Assembly: GCA_031546845.1 (NCBI GenBank)
Contig: JAVBJT010000006.1
Location: 1 to 64,000 of the forward strand
DNA length: 64,000 nt
Reading direction: 5' to 3'
Source of the DNA: Azoarcus sp031546845
Lineage (GTDB): Bacteria > Pseudomonadota > Gammaproteobacteria > Burkholderiales > Rhodocyclaceae
The position numbers and the translations under genes were made by a program. Shown piece after piece: positions 45,948 through 54,617 of the stretch (its first letter is position 1; each line of letters begins with the position of its first letter). Below the pieces are notes generated by a model. That model did no database searches. It was not told the DNA's origin and saw nothing but the letters and a program-made list of their open reading frames with translations.

Positions 45948-46187
45948 TCAGTGATGCACCAACCGCTGAGTCAGCAACGCGCCGTAATGGCCGATGAAGT
46001 CATCGACATCGCTCTCATCCCCGGCTTCCATCTGCTTCCCCCATTCGTTCCACTCGCGGCGGAAACGTTGCGCGGCTTCGGCACGTATCAACGCCCCGCA
46101 ACCACTGCGTTTATCGATGACCTCGACGGCATCGATGCCGGGGTAATCGACCACATAGAGCACGGCGTTGTTGCAGACGATATTCAT
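45948..46187 (-). CDS. DUF3567 family small protein
   Basis: A 79-residue protein of a family found mainly in Betaproteobacteria: MNIVCNNAVLYVVDYPGID, EVIDKRSGCGALI and DDFIGHYGALLTQRLVHH are recognisable pieces. Function unknown. GAGGAT lies seven bases before the ATG. A sigma-32-like sequence lies about 76 bases upstream. Confidence 0.8.
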   Translation of the reverse strand: MNIVCNNAVLYVVDYPGIDAVEVIDKRSGCGALIRAEAAQRFRREWNEWGKQMEAGDESDVDDFIGHYGALLTQRLVHH

Positions 46188-46262
46188 GATCGTATCCTCA
46201 TCGTGACGGAACCCGCGAGCAGACCCGCGTTACCGTTTTCCCACGTTTTCATGTCTTGGTAC

Positions 46263-46289
46263 ATGGCGCCGACACCGCACGGTTTCAAG
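46263..46289 (-). promoter_or_regulatory. Possible sigma-32-like promoter of the DUF3567 gene
   Basis: On the minus strand CTTGAAA, a 14-base spacer and CGCCAT, one base from the RpoH -10 core. Spacing and distance to the start are much like those of htpG. Confidence 0.3.
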
Positions 46290-46434
46290 CCCCCTGCTCT
46301 CAAGCCCCACAAACCCAATCCAACCTTTGCAAAACCTGCGCCTCCGGTGTTGTCATTCTTCGGCACGGCGCATACCATTTCCGGAGGTTTTTTTGATCAA
46401 CGGCTCTTCGCGCCATTTTCCGAGCGGGTTCCAA

Positions 46435-46650
46435 ATGAACGAAAGCACGTTCGACGACGTAACCAGCCTGCCCCTGCGTCTCGAAGCTCTGCGCGGCGAA
46501 CATCGGGATCTCGACGAGGCGATTGCCCGCCTTGCCGCCTCTCCCTCCGAGGACGAATTGCTGCTGCGCCGGCTGAAAAAACACAAACTGGCGATCAAGG
46601 ACCGCATCACCACCATCGAGCGGCTGCTGCAACCCGGCGATTTTGCTTGA
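46435..46650 (+). CDS. DUF465 (YdcH-type) small protein
   Basis: A 71-residue helical protein (LPLRLEALRGEHRDLDEAIARL...EDELLLRRLKKHKLAIKD) of the YdcH/DUF465 family, a predicted two-helix coiled coil of unknown function. The ATG at 46435 gives the usual family length. A TTG at 46393 has a stronger Shine-Dalgarno (GGAGG, five bases away) and would add 14 residues; the choice is uncertain. Confidence 0.8.
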   Translation: MNESTFDDVTSLPLRLEALRGEHRDLDEAIARLAASPSEDELLLRRLKKHKLAIKDRITTIERLLQPGDFA

Positions 46651-46706
46651 TGCGCTCTCCGTAGCACCTGGCGTCCCCTTCGCCAAACCCCCACTGGAAT
46701 AGACCC

Positions 46707-48011
46707 ATGACACTTCCTGGCAGTTTCGGCCGGGAGACGCTCGCATTGCATGCGGGCCAGTCCCCCGATCCCGTCCACGGCTCCCGGGCCACCCCGATTC
46801 ACTTCACCACCAGTTACGTTTTCCAAAGCACGGATCATGCCGCCGCGCTGTTCAATCTCGAACGCCCCGGCCACGTGTATGCGCGTATTTCCAATCCGAC
46901 CAACGCGGTGCTGGAAGAACGCGTCGCCGCGCTCGAAGGCGGCATCGGCGCTATCGCCACCGCCAGCGGCCAGGCTGCGCTGCATCTGGCCATCGCCACG
47001 CTGATGGGCGCCGGCGGCCACATCGTCGCCTCGCGCTCGCTGTACGGCGGCTCACACAACCTGCTCGGCTACACCCTGCCCCGCTTCGGCATTCACACCA
47101 CTTTTGTCGACCCGCGCGACGCCGACGCCTGGCGTGCCGCCATCCGGCCGGAAACAAGGCTGCTCTTCGGCGAAACGCTGGGTAACCCGGGGCTGGACGT
47201 GCTCGATATACCGACGGTCGCCGGTATCGCGCATGAACACGGCCTGCCGCTGCTGGTCGATTCCACCCTTGCCAGCCCGATCCTGCAACAGCCGCTGGCC
47301 TTGGGCGCCGATCTCGTGATGCACTCAGCCACCAAATACCTTGGCGGCCACGGCGTCGCCGTTGGCGGCGTGCTGGTGGATGGCGGGCGTTTCGATTGGG
47401 AAGCCTCCGGCCGTTTTCCCACGCTTACCGAGCCTTACGACGGTTTTCACGGCATGGATTTCGCCGAGGAATCGCCCATCGCCGCTTTTTTGCTGCGCGC
47501 GCGGCGCGAGGGGCTGCGCGACTTCGGCGCCTGCCTGTCGCCAATGAACGCCTTCCAGATTCTGCAGGGGCTGGAAACCCTGCCGCTGCGCATGCGTGCC
47601 CATGTGGATAACGCACGTGCCATCGCCACCCATCTTTCGGCGCACTCCCTTGTTAACAAGGTGGCTTACCCCGGCCTGCCCGGTCACCCGGATCATGAGT
47701 TGGCAACCCAACTGCTGCCGCAAGGCTGCGGCGCGGTGCTGTCGTTCGACCTCAAAGGCGGGCGCGACGCCGGCCGCGCGTTCATCGACGCGCTGCGGCT
47801 GTTCTCGCATCTAGCGAACGTGGGCGACGCCAAATCGCTGGCGATCCACCCCGCCAGCACCACGCACTTCCGCATGAGCGACACCGATCTGGCCGCCGCC
47901 GGTATCGGCCAAGGCACGGTACGCCTGTCGGTAGGGCTGGAATCGCTGCCCGACCTTATCGCCGATCTCGATCGCGCGCTTTACGCCGTTGGCAAACTGT
48001 CGAAGGAATAA
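46707..48011 (+). CDS. metY: O-acetylhomoserine aminocarboxypropyltransferase (sulfhydrylase)
   Basis: A 434-residue PLP enzyme. It is longer than MetZ and opens with GRETLALHAGQSPDP and AVPI-like RATPIHFTTSYVF, both typical of MetY. The PLP lysine is K210 in LVMHSATKYLGGHG. It makes homocysteine from O-acetylhomoserine and sulfide. With metZ at 10044-11225 the genome has two direct-sulfhydrylation enzymes. The next gene starts three bases after the stop. Confidence 0.92.
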   Translation: MTLPGSFGRETLALHAGQSPDPVHGSRATPIHFTTSYVFQSTDHAAALFNLERPGHVYARISNPTNAVLEERVAALEGGIGAIATASGQAALHLAIATLMGAGGHIVASRSLYGGSHNLLGYTLPRFGIHTTFVDPRDADAWRAAIRPETRLLFGETLGNPGLDVLDIPTVAGIAHEHGLPLLVDSTLASPILQQPLALGADLVMHSATKYLGGHGVAVGGVLVDGGRFDWEASGRFPTLTEPYDGFHGMDFAEESPIAAFLLRARREGLRDFGACLSPMNAFQILQGLETLPLRMRAHVDNARAIATHLSAHSLVNKVAYPGLPGHPDHELATQLLPQGCGAVLSFDLKGGRDAGRAFIDALRLFSHLANVGDAKSLAIHPASTTHFRMSDTDLAAAGIGQGTVRLSVGLESLPDLIADLDRALYAVGKLSKE

Positions 48012-48014
48012 GCG

Positions 48015-48824
48015 ATGGATATTCTTGTCAATGGCGCCTCTACCCGCGTCTATACCGGCGGCCGCGCGTTCGATCGCACCTTGCCCACCGTGGTGCTCAT
48101 TCACGGCGGCGGCCACGACCACAGCGTATGGAATCTGCAAGCCCGCCATCTGGCCCACCACGGCTTTGGCGTGCTCGCGCCCGATCTGCCGGGGCATGGC
48201 CGTTCGGCAGGCGACGCGCTACCCACGATAGACGCACTCGCGGCATGGATCGTCGCGCTGCTCGATGCTGTCGACGTCACGAAGGCATGCCTGGCGGGAC
48301 ACAGCATGGGCTCGCTGATCTCGATTGCCACCGCCGCGCATGCACCCGAGCGCGTCGCCGGGCTGGCCTTGCTCGGTAGCGTCGTCCCCATGCCGGTTGC
48401 CCCCGTACTACTTCAAGCCACGGTGGACAACCGCGATCTCGCCCACGCCATGATCAACCAGTGGTCCTACACGCCTGCCAATCTGCTTGGCGCCAGCGCC
48501 TTGCCCGGCATTCGTCTTGCCGGCGTCAATCAACGCATCATGGAACGCCAGGCGGCGGGCGTGCTCGCTACCGATCTGGCGGCCTGCAATGCTTGGCAAG
48601 ACGGCTTTGCCGCCGCCGCTCAGGTGCGTTGCCCAACGCTGCTGATATGCGGCGAACGGGATCAGATGACGCCGCCGCGCGCGGTAAAACCTTTACGCGA
48701 CGCCCTGGTCAACGTCAGTGGCGGCGCGCGAATGACCGTACTGCCGGGTGCCGGCCACGCCATGGCGGCCGAAGCACCGGACGCGGTCACCGATTCGCTG
48801 CGGGGGTTTTTCACCGGGATATAA
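48015..48824 (+). CDS. Alpha/beta hydrolase
   Basis: A 269-residue single-domain hydrolase. The oxyanion loop is HGGGHDHSVW, the nucleophile elbow is AGHSMGSLI (Ser), the acid is probably in CGERDQMTPP and the His in PGAGHAMAAEAP. It is tightly downstream of metY with AAGGAA before the ATG. It may be a thioesterase or esterase; substrate unknown. Confidence 0.85.
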   Translation: MDILVNGASTRVYTGGRAFDRTLPTVVLIHGGGHDHSVWNLQARHLAHHGFGVLAPDLPGHGRSAGDALPTIDALAAWIVALLDAVDVTKACLAGHSMGSLISIATAAHAPERVAGLALLGSVVPMPVAPVLLQATVDNRDLAHAMINQWSYTPANLLGASALPGIRLAGVNQRIMERQAAGVLATDLAACNAWQDGFAAAAQVRCPTLLICGERDQMTPPRAVKPLRDALVNVSGGARMTVLPGAGHAMAAEAPDAVTDSLRGFFTGI

Positions 48825-48839
48825 AACGTATTGCCAGAA

Positions 48840-48890
48840 CAGGTTCAAGCAACCCAGCCCCACTACGGCCGCATGGCCGGCTTGAACCTG
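48840..48890. repeat. 11-bp perfect inverted repeat with inner GGCC palindrome
   Basis: CAGGTTCAAGC (48840-48850) and GCTTGAACCTG (48880-48890) flank 29 bases containing GGCC-GCAT-GGCC. It begins 15 bases after the hydrolase stop. There is no T-run, so it is not a classic intrinsic terminator. Confidence 0.6.
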
Positions 48891-48939
48891 CTCCACCCCC
48901 CGTTCCGCTGCGGTGATAACGACCCGAAAGGAGAGAAAA

Positions 48940-49779
48940 ATGTCGCAGCCAAACGAGGGCTATAACCAAGGTTCTGGTCAGCCCCCTACCCAGCTTCACG
49001 CCCAACCCGACCCGCAGGCCGCTGGCCTGCCCTTTCCCGCAGTGCGCCAGGTTTCGCTTTCGGCGCCGTTGCGCTGGCTCGCGCTTGGTTTCTCCGACCT
49101 GCGCGCCTGCCCGATTCCCAGCCTGTTTTACGGTTTTTGCTTCGCCGCCATGGGGCTGTTGATCACCTTCGTATTCGAGCACGCCTACGAATACACCTCG
49201 GCGCTGACCTGCGGCTTTCTGCTGCTCGGCCCTTTTCTCGCCATGGGTTTGTACGAAATCAGCCGCCGGCGCTTGCACGGGCAAGCCTGCGCGCTCACGC
49301 CGACGCTCACCGTATGGCGGCGCAACGCCGGTAATCTGGGTATTTTCGCCGTCGTGCTGGGCGTGGTCTTTCTGGTCTGGATTCGCGCTTCGCTGGTCGT
49401 TTTCGCCTTGTTTTACACCAGCGATCTGCCGAATTTGAGCGGTTTTCTCGCGCAAGTGCTGGCGTTGGACAACATCGAATTTCTGGCGGTTTACTTCTGC
49501 GTGGGCCTGATCTTCGCCGCGCTCGTTTTCGCCGCCAGCGCTGTATCGATTCCGCTCATGCTCGACCGCGACCAGGATGCGATCAGTTCGATGATCGTCA
49601 GCATCGGCGCGCTTGCCCGCAACCCGGTAACGATGTTGCTGTGGGCGTTCATCATCGCGGCGCTGACAATCATCGGCTTTCTCAGTTTCCATGTCGGCCT
49701 GGTCGTGCTGATGCCCCTGCTTGGCCATGCCTCCTGGCACGCTTACCGCGATCTGGTGGAAGAGCCCGCCGCGCCTTGA
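48940..49779 (+). CDS. DUF2189 integral membrane protein
   Basis: A 279-residue protein with about six membrane helices after a polar N-terminus. The segment PIPSLFYGFCFAAMGLLITF and SAVSIPLMLDRDQDAISSM are typical of DUF2189 proteins. Function unknown. The start at 48940 has AAGGAGAG six bases upstream, so the nine upstream codons are excluded. Confidence 0.82.
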   Translation: MSQPNEGYNQGSGQPPTQLHAQPDPQAAGLPFPAVRQVSLSAPLRWLALGFSDLRACPIPSLFYGFCFAAMGLLITFVFEHAYEYTSALTCGFLLLGPFLAMGLYEISRRRLHGQACALTPTLTVWRRNAGNLGIFAVVLGVVFLVWIRASLVVFALFYTSDLPNLSGFLAQVLALDNIEFLAVYFCVGLIFAALVFAASAVSIPLMLDRDQDAISSMIVSIGALARNPVTMLLWAFIIAALTIIGFLSFHVGLVVLMPLLGHASWHAYRDLVEEPAAP

Positions 49780-49801
49780 AAAAAGCGGCGTACGCGCTTG
49801 C

Positions 49802-50242
49802 TCAGTGCCAGATCGCCTGTGCAAGCAGGGCGAGCGCCACCATGACGCCCGCACTCGAACACAACAGACCGCCAAACAAGGCCAGATGATGCCGTGCCGG
49901 CCCCCTCCGCCATCCAGGCTTACGGGGTAAATCCAGACTCGGCATTCCGAGGCGAATGAGGTGGTACGCGGGAGACGCCGAGAGCCAGACCATGAGAGCG
50001 AGCATCACGGAAAGCGACGACATCAGACCGATCACGGCGAAAGGCGATTCCGCCCAATTCAGGGTTATCGGCGTGCATGAAGCGCCTCGCCCCACGCAAA
50101 TGATGGTGTACCCTTCCGTCATCAACGAAAAGGCGTGCGGCCAGAACCAATAGCCGAAAACGAAAGCCCCGCCGACGATGCAGCCCCCGAATTCAGCGCA
50201 GTGCTCCCGCATGAGCCGCCCGTGCAATTCTTCATCTACCAT
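49802..50242 (-). CDS. Small integral membrane protein, unknown
   Basis: A 146-residue protein with about three hydrophobic segments (roughly 18-40, 65-90, 120-143). I do not recognise the family. It converges on the DUF2189 gene with 22 bases between. Codon use resembles its neighbours, and no signal peptide is evident. Confidence 0.55.
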   Translation of the reverse strand: MVDEELHGRLMREHCAEFGGCIVGGAFVFGYWFWPHAFSLMTEGYTIICVGRGASCTPITLNWAESPFAVIGLMSSLSVMLALMVWLSASPAYHLIRLGMPSLDLPRKPGWRRGPARHHLALFGGLLCSSAGVMVALALLAQAIWH

Positions 50243-50294
50243 CGCTCATTGACCATCGTATAAAGCGTATCTCAGCGAATGGCCGATCTTTTTA

Positions 50295-51158
50295 CTATCT
50301 GGCGGCCTCATCGGCCAAGTCCAAAACCAAAGGCTGGTGATCGGAGGCCGCTGTTTCCGCCTTCACCGATAATGCTCGCACGCGTGGCGCGAGATCGGCG
50401 GTAACGAAAGCGAAATCGCAGCAATAAGGCCGATCCGGCCATTCCGCGCCATGCAGGCCGACGCTTGGCGCGTGCGGCGCGCGTCCGTGCGCAATCCGCC
50501 AGGCATCGCGCCAGGCGGGCGCTCCCCCAGGCAGTGCACGCAACATCGAACGGTAATGCGGCGAATTCGGCTCGCAGTTGAAATCCCCGCACAAAACGGC
50601 CGATGCCGGACGTGGGCGGGCGGAAAAAGCCGGGTTCTTTTCCTTGCCCGTAGCGGGCACCCTGGCATGGCCCGCCGCTTCCACCTGAAGCGCGCGCAAG
50701 GCGGCAATCTGCGCGCCACGCTGCAGCGACGAGTAATACTCCAGATGCGTCGTCATGATCCGCAACGGCCCCCAGGGCGCGGCCACCACGGCTTCGATAC
50801 AGGCGCGCTGCATGTTGAGTCGCTCAGGATCGGCTGGCGCCGGTAGCAGATGACGGAAAACCTGGCCCAGCGGCAGGCGCGTCAGCAGCAGATTACCGAA
50901 ACAGGCACGCCCGCCGATATCGTCTGTAACATCAAGCGCGGCGCCGAAGACAGCCTCGAAACCAGGAAACGCGGCGGCAAAAAAAGCCGGCCCGTCTTCC
51001 CGCCCGCCGCCGGCAAGACCAGGGAAATTCCGTGCAACTTCCTGCAGGCAAATGACGTCAACATCGCCAAGCGCGTGCAAGGCCGAAACGGTACGCGCCA
51101 GATCGACTCGCCCATCCGCACCACGTCCCCACTGAACATTCCAACTGACGATGCGCAT
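50295..51158 (-). CDS. Endonuclease/exonuclease/phosphatase (EEP) family protein
   Basis: A 287-residue EEP hydrolase: MRIVSWNVQWG, VICLQEVAR (metal Glu), THLEYYS, LCGDFNCEP (catalytic Asp/Asn) and ASDHQPLVLDL (catalytic His) form the complete active site. Members cleave DNA, RNA or phosphoesters; no specific function can be given. The ATG at 51158 has GGAG eight bases upstream. Confidence 0.85.
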   Translation of the reverse strand: MRIVSWNVQWGRGADGRVDLARTVSALHALGDVDVICLQEVARNFPGLAGGGREDGPAFFAAAFPGFEAVFGAALDVTDDIGGRACFGNLLLTRLPLGQVFRHLLPAPADPERLNMQRACIEAVVAAPWGPLRIMTTHLEYYSSLQRGAQIAALRALQVEAAGHARVPATGKEKNPAFSARPRPASAVLCGDFNCEPNSPHYRSMLRALPGGAPAWRDAWRIAHGRAPHAPSVGLHGAEWPDRPYCCDFAFVTADLAPRVRALSVKAETAASDHQPLVLDLADEAAR

Positions 51159-51308
51159 TCCGAGTTCTCCTTGCCATGGCACGCCTTGTCACGATATCCC
51201 GGCAATTGATCGATCATACCGCCCCGGATCGATACCAGCATATCGCCGGACACGGCATAATCGCCAGTTGAAACCCGTTTCACACTGATTTACGCACCCG
51301 GATCCGCC

Positions 51309-51638
51309 ATGCAGCATTCCGCCGTACCCCGCACCAACCACGGCGCTCCCCATGAGCATCATCGCAACTTGGCCGTACTGGCCGCCCGCCCTACCCGTAG
51401 CCAAACCATTCCGCGATTGGCCGCGCCGCATGGAATTTTGCGCGAAACCGTCACACCGATGACGCTGGGCGGACGACATTTCGCCCGCCTTGCAGGCCGC
51501 CGCTTCAGCTTCGATCACGCCACTTCGCACGCCACGCCACCCGAGCCGCCCCCCTCGCGCCGGTTGTATCCGCGCCACGCAACAAGCCATACCGTTCCCG
51601 CCCCGGCGGCGATAGCAGATAATCGCCGCGAAGCCTGA
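51309..51638 (+). CDS. Hypothetical basic protein, uncertain
   Basis: This is the only plausible gene in the 500-base interval 51159-51658. It would encode a 109-residue His/Arg/Pro-rich protein without recognisable domains, membrane segments or signal. Third codon positions are moderately G+C rich, which suits coding but does not prove it. A long minus-strand frame covers the same bases. It ends 20 bases before the HDOD gene. Confidence 0.25.
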   Translation: MQHSAVPRTNHGAPHEHHRNLAVLAARPTRSQTIPRLAAPHGILRETVTPMTLGGRHFARLAGRRFSFDHATSHATPPEPPPSRRLYPRHATSHTVPAPAAIADNRREA

Positions 51639-51658
51639 TGGACTAAGGACCACGCAAA

Positions 51659-52513
51659 ATGCACTCCGCCCAAGAACTGGTCAGTTACATCGAAGCCTTG
51701 ACTTCGCTGCCCACCGTTTACCTCCGCATCCGGGAGCAACTCGACTCGCCCGAGGGCTCGGTTGTCGAAGTCGGCCGCCTCGTCGCCGCCGACCCAGCCC
51801 TCACCGTGCGCCTGCTACGCTTGGTCAACAGCGCGCTCTATGGTTACGGGCAAGTCGATACGGTCAATCGCGCGGTGCAAATCCTCGGTCTGCAACAGGT
51901 GCACGATCTGGTGCTGGCGATGTCGGTCAATTCGGTTTTTGCCGGCCTTCGCCCCGAGCACATGGACGTAGGCCGCTTCTGGCGCAGCAGCGTCATGTGT
52001 GGCCTGTCAGCCCGCGCCATCGCCCACAGTTGCGGCCAGCCGTCCTCTGAGCGCCTGTTTGTTATCGGCCTGCTCGCCGACCTGGGCCATCTGGTCATGT
52101 ACCAAACCGTGCCGGACCTCGCCGCGACGGCGCAAAATAGCGTCGATACCGGCAACGAATCGTTGCCGACGGCCGAGCGCCGCATCATCGGCTGCGATTA
52201 CGCCGAAGTCGGCGCCACCTTGATGGAGCATTGGAAGCTGCCGCAGCCTTTCGCTGAAATCATCGGCTCCCAGATCAACCCCCGTCTTGGCGGCGAGCGC
52301 GCTTTCGACGCGGCCATCTTGCACGTCGCCTATCACCTCGTTCAAACGGACCGCCAGGCCGAGCCAAGCGAGGCCGCCGTCCAACGGATCGACCCCGCGG
52401 TCTGGTCGTTGTTGAATATTTCGCCGGAAATTCTGAGCGACATCCGTGCAAACGTTGAGCTCAGCCTTTCGGCCTACGTTTCGCTCTTCTTTCCCGATAT
52501 GCGGGTGCGCTAA
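51659..52513 (+). CDS. HDOD domain protein
   Basis: A 284-residue protein with one HDOD domain covering about residues 10-210 (VSYIEALTSLPTVYLRIREQL, LVAADPALTVRLLRLVNSA, AVQILGLQQVHDLVLAMS). HDOD proteins are non-catalytic relatives of HD phosphohydrolases, often tied to cyclic di-GMP signalling, motility or stress. AAGGA precedes the ATG. The diguanylate cyclase gene starts 24 bases after the stop, so the two are probably co-transcribed. Confidence 0.9.
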   Translation: MHSAQELVSYIEALTSLPTVYLRIREQLDSPEGSVVEVGRLVAADPALTVRLLRLVNSALYGYGQVDTVNRAVQILGLQQVHDLVLAMSVNSVFAGLRPEHMDVGRFWRSSVMCGLSARAIAHSCGQPSSERLFVIGLLADLGHLVMYQTVPDLAATAQNSVDTGNESLPTAERRIIGCDYAEVGATLMEHWKLPQPFAEIIGSQINPRLGGERAFDAAILHVAYHLVQTDRQAEPSEAAVQRIDPAVWSLLNISPEILSDIRANVELSLSAYVSLFFPDMRVR

Positions 52514-52537
52514 AAAACAAAATACGCCGCCTTCGTC

Positions 52538-54358
52538 ATGCCCACCCCCACCAGCCCTTTCGATATCGCCCGCGAAGCCCTACGCCAGCTTGCGGTACAA
52601 CGCATACCGCCCACGCCCGACAACTATCTCAAGCTCTACAACGAGATCGCTGGCGTGGCTACGGAGGAAAACGAATTCCCCGTGCGCTTCGTACGGCAAA
52701 TCGCGCGCTGGCTACCCCGCGATACGGTAGAGCAGCAACGTCTGGCGCGCTTGCTCGAACAAACGCTGACCAACAGTGACGCCACTACCGGGCAACAGGT
52801 TCTGGAGCAGTACATCAGCAGCCTGCACCCGGAAGCGCCGCCAGCCTGGAACGATCTGATCGGCCAGCTTCTGCGCCAATGGGAAGGCCGCCAGCTAGGC
52901 TGGACCGCCGCGCGCAAGCGCGAATCGCTCGATCGCGTGCTCAGCGCCAACGATCAGGCAACCCTGTACGCCAGGTTGCAAGGGCTGTTGCGCGCGTGGA
53001 GCCAGGCGCCCGCCAATCCGGAATTGCCCGCTCCCGCCACGGAGACATCCGATTCTTTTTCCTCCGAACCTGAGCGCAACTCGCCAGCGCCAACCGACAC
53101 GACCACCGTACGCCTTGTCGCCGCCGAAGCCACCGAGTTGCTGCACGACCTGCGCGAACTGCTCTTGCTCGCGCTGGAATCGGTCGTTCCATCGTTTCTC
53201 GGCGCGCACCCGGAACTTACGCACGATGCCACGCTGATCGCCTCCTCGGTACGGCAAGCGGCCAGCGTCCGCGCGCTTGTCCCCATACACAAACAGCTTG
53301 GTAAATTCGCCCTCCGCCTAGGAACGACGGCCGACGACGACGCGGAGATCCGTAGCGGCCTGCTCTCTCTTCTTCGCCTGATACTCGACAACATCGACGA
53401 GCTCGTCATCGACGACCAATGGCTGCACGGGCAAGTCGAAATGCTGCGCGACGTCGTTACCCAGCCCGCCAGCGTTCGCATGATCGACGACGCCGAACGG
53501 CGGCTGAAAGAACTCATCTACAAGCAAAGCCAGCTCAAGCACAACCTGACCGAAGCCCAACACAACCTGCGCACCATGCTCGCCGGCTTTGTCGATCAGC
53601 TCGCGCGGTTCGCCGCGAGTACCGGCGCTTACCATGACCGCATCGATGTTTGCGCGCAGAAGATCGCGGCCGCCCACGACATCACCGAAATCGGCCCGCT
53701 ACTCGATCAAGTGATGAACGACACCCGCTCCATTCAGATGGAGGCCGCACGCTCACACGGCGAACTCCAACATGCCCGCGAGCGCGCCCAAACCGCCGAA
53801 GCCAAAATCGCCGCGCTGCAGACGGAACTGGAGCAGGCCAGTCGTCTGATACGCCACGACCAGTTGACCGGCACACTCAACCGCCGGGGCCTCGAAGAAA
53901 TCGCCGCCAAGGAAAGGGCCCGCGCCACCCGCCGCGACGCGCCGTTGTGCGTCGCTTTGCTCGATATCGATAATTTCAAGCATCTCAACGATACCCTCGG
54001 CCACCAGGCCGGCGACGACGCGCTACGCCATCTCACTAACATCGTCCGTCAATACCTGCGCCCACAAGACTCGCTCGCCCGCTACGGCGGCGAGGAATTC
54101 GTCATCCTTCTGCCCGAAACCGATCTCGAACAGGCCCGGCAGACGCTCGTCCGCCTTCAGCGCGAACTCACTCGCGAACTTTTTATGTCCGGTGCGGTCC
54201 ACTTGGTCATCACATTCAGTGCCGGCGTCACACCATGGGATGCCGACGAATCTCTGGAAGCCGTGGTGGTCCGCGCCGATGCGGCCATGTACCAAGCCAA
54301 GCAGGCAGGTAAAAACCGCGTCGTCACCCAAGCCTCACCTGGTAGCGCATCCGTCTAA
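52538..54358 (+). CDS. Diguanylate cyclase (GGDEF domain) with long N-terminal helical region
   Basis: A 606-residue protein. Residues 1-430 are mainly helical, with a predicted coiled coil at about 320-430. The C-terminal GGDEF domain begins near 445 (HDQLTGTLNRRGLEE), with the signature GGEEF at 517-521 and an intact product-inhibition site RPQD at 508-511, exactly five residues before it. It should make cyclic di-GMP from GTP and be feedback-inhibited. No signal peptide or membrane helix is seen. It lies directly upstream of fliC. Confidence 0.93.
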   Translation: MPTPTSPFDIAREALRQLAVQRIPPTPDNYLKLYNEIAGVATEENEFPVRFVRQIARWLPRDTVEQQRLARLLEQTLTNSDATTGQQVLEQYISSLHPEAPPAWNDLIGQLLRQWEGRQLGWTAARKRESLDRVLSANDQATLYARLQGLLRAWSQAPANPELPAPATETSDSFSSEPERNSPAPTDTTTVRLVAAEATELLHDLRELLLLALESVVPSFLGAHPELTHDATLIASSVRQAASVRALVPIHKQLGKFALRLGTTADDDAEIRSGLLSLLRLILDNIDELVIDDQWLHGQVEMLRDVVTQPASVRMIDDAERRLKELIYKQSQLKHNLTEAQHNLRTMLAGFVDQLARFAASTGAYHDRIDVCAQKIAAAHDITEIGPLLDQVMNDTRSIQMEAARSHGELQHARERAQTAEAKIAALQTELEQASRLIRHDQLTGTLNRRGLEEIAAKERARATRRDAPLCVALLDIDNFKHLNDTLGHQAGDDALRHLTNIVRQYLRPQDSLARYGGEEFVILLPETDLEQARQTLVRLQRELTRELFMSGAVHLVITFSAGVTPWDADESLEAVVVRADAAMYQAKQAGKNRVVTQASPGSASV

Positions 54359-54407
54359 GTTTCCAGCTTTACTACGGACTTCCCGCCGAAACTCCCGGTT
54401 CGGCAAT

Positions 54408-54426
54408 GCCGGCGGCAATCGCCGGC
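54408..54426. repeat. 7-bp hairpin after the diguanylate cyclase gene
   Basis: GCCGGCG and CGCCGGC with a GCAAT loop, about 50 bases past the stop. The following bases are A-rich, so on the plus strand it is not a standard intrinsic terminator. Confidence 0.4.
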
Positions 54427-54508
54427 AAAAGAGGAAAAAATTGCCGCCTACCGACAATATCGACAATCAAACCATTGAGAAATAAGGAAACATAGAGCTA
54501 TAAAAAAC

Positions 54509-54525
54509 TGGCATGGGTTTCGCTT
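54509..54525 (+). promoter_or_regulatory. Sigma-54-like promoter upstream of fliC
   Basis: TGGCATGGGTTTCGCTT has the invariant GG and GC elements separated by exactly ten bases, as in RpoN promoters (TGGCAC-N5-TTGCW), with two mismatches to the wider consensus. It lies about 90 bases upstream of the fliC start. A sigma-28 alternative is weaker (TAAA at 54501 with a GCTTATAT 17 bases later). Confidence 0.5.
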
Positions 54526-54617
54526 ATATCTGCTCATCAGGCTCGGACGTTGTGCCAATGCGGCAATAACCAGCCGCTCCGAGCAAACGCCGAACCGACT
54601 ATGAAAGGAGATGCAAA

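Noticed and set aside
46651..46706. SAM riboswitch before metY
   Set aside because: Only 56 bases are available and no SAM-riboswitch core can be seen.
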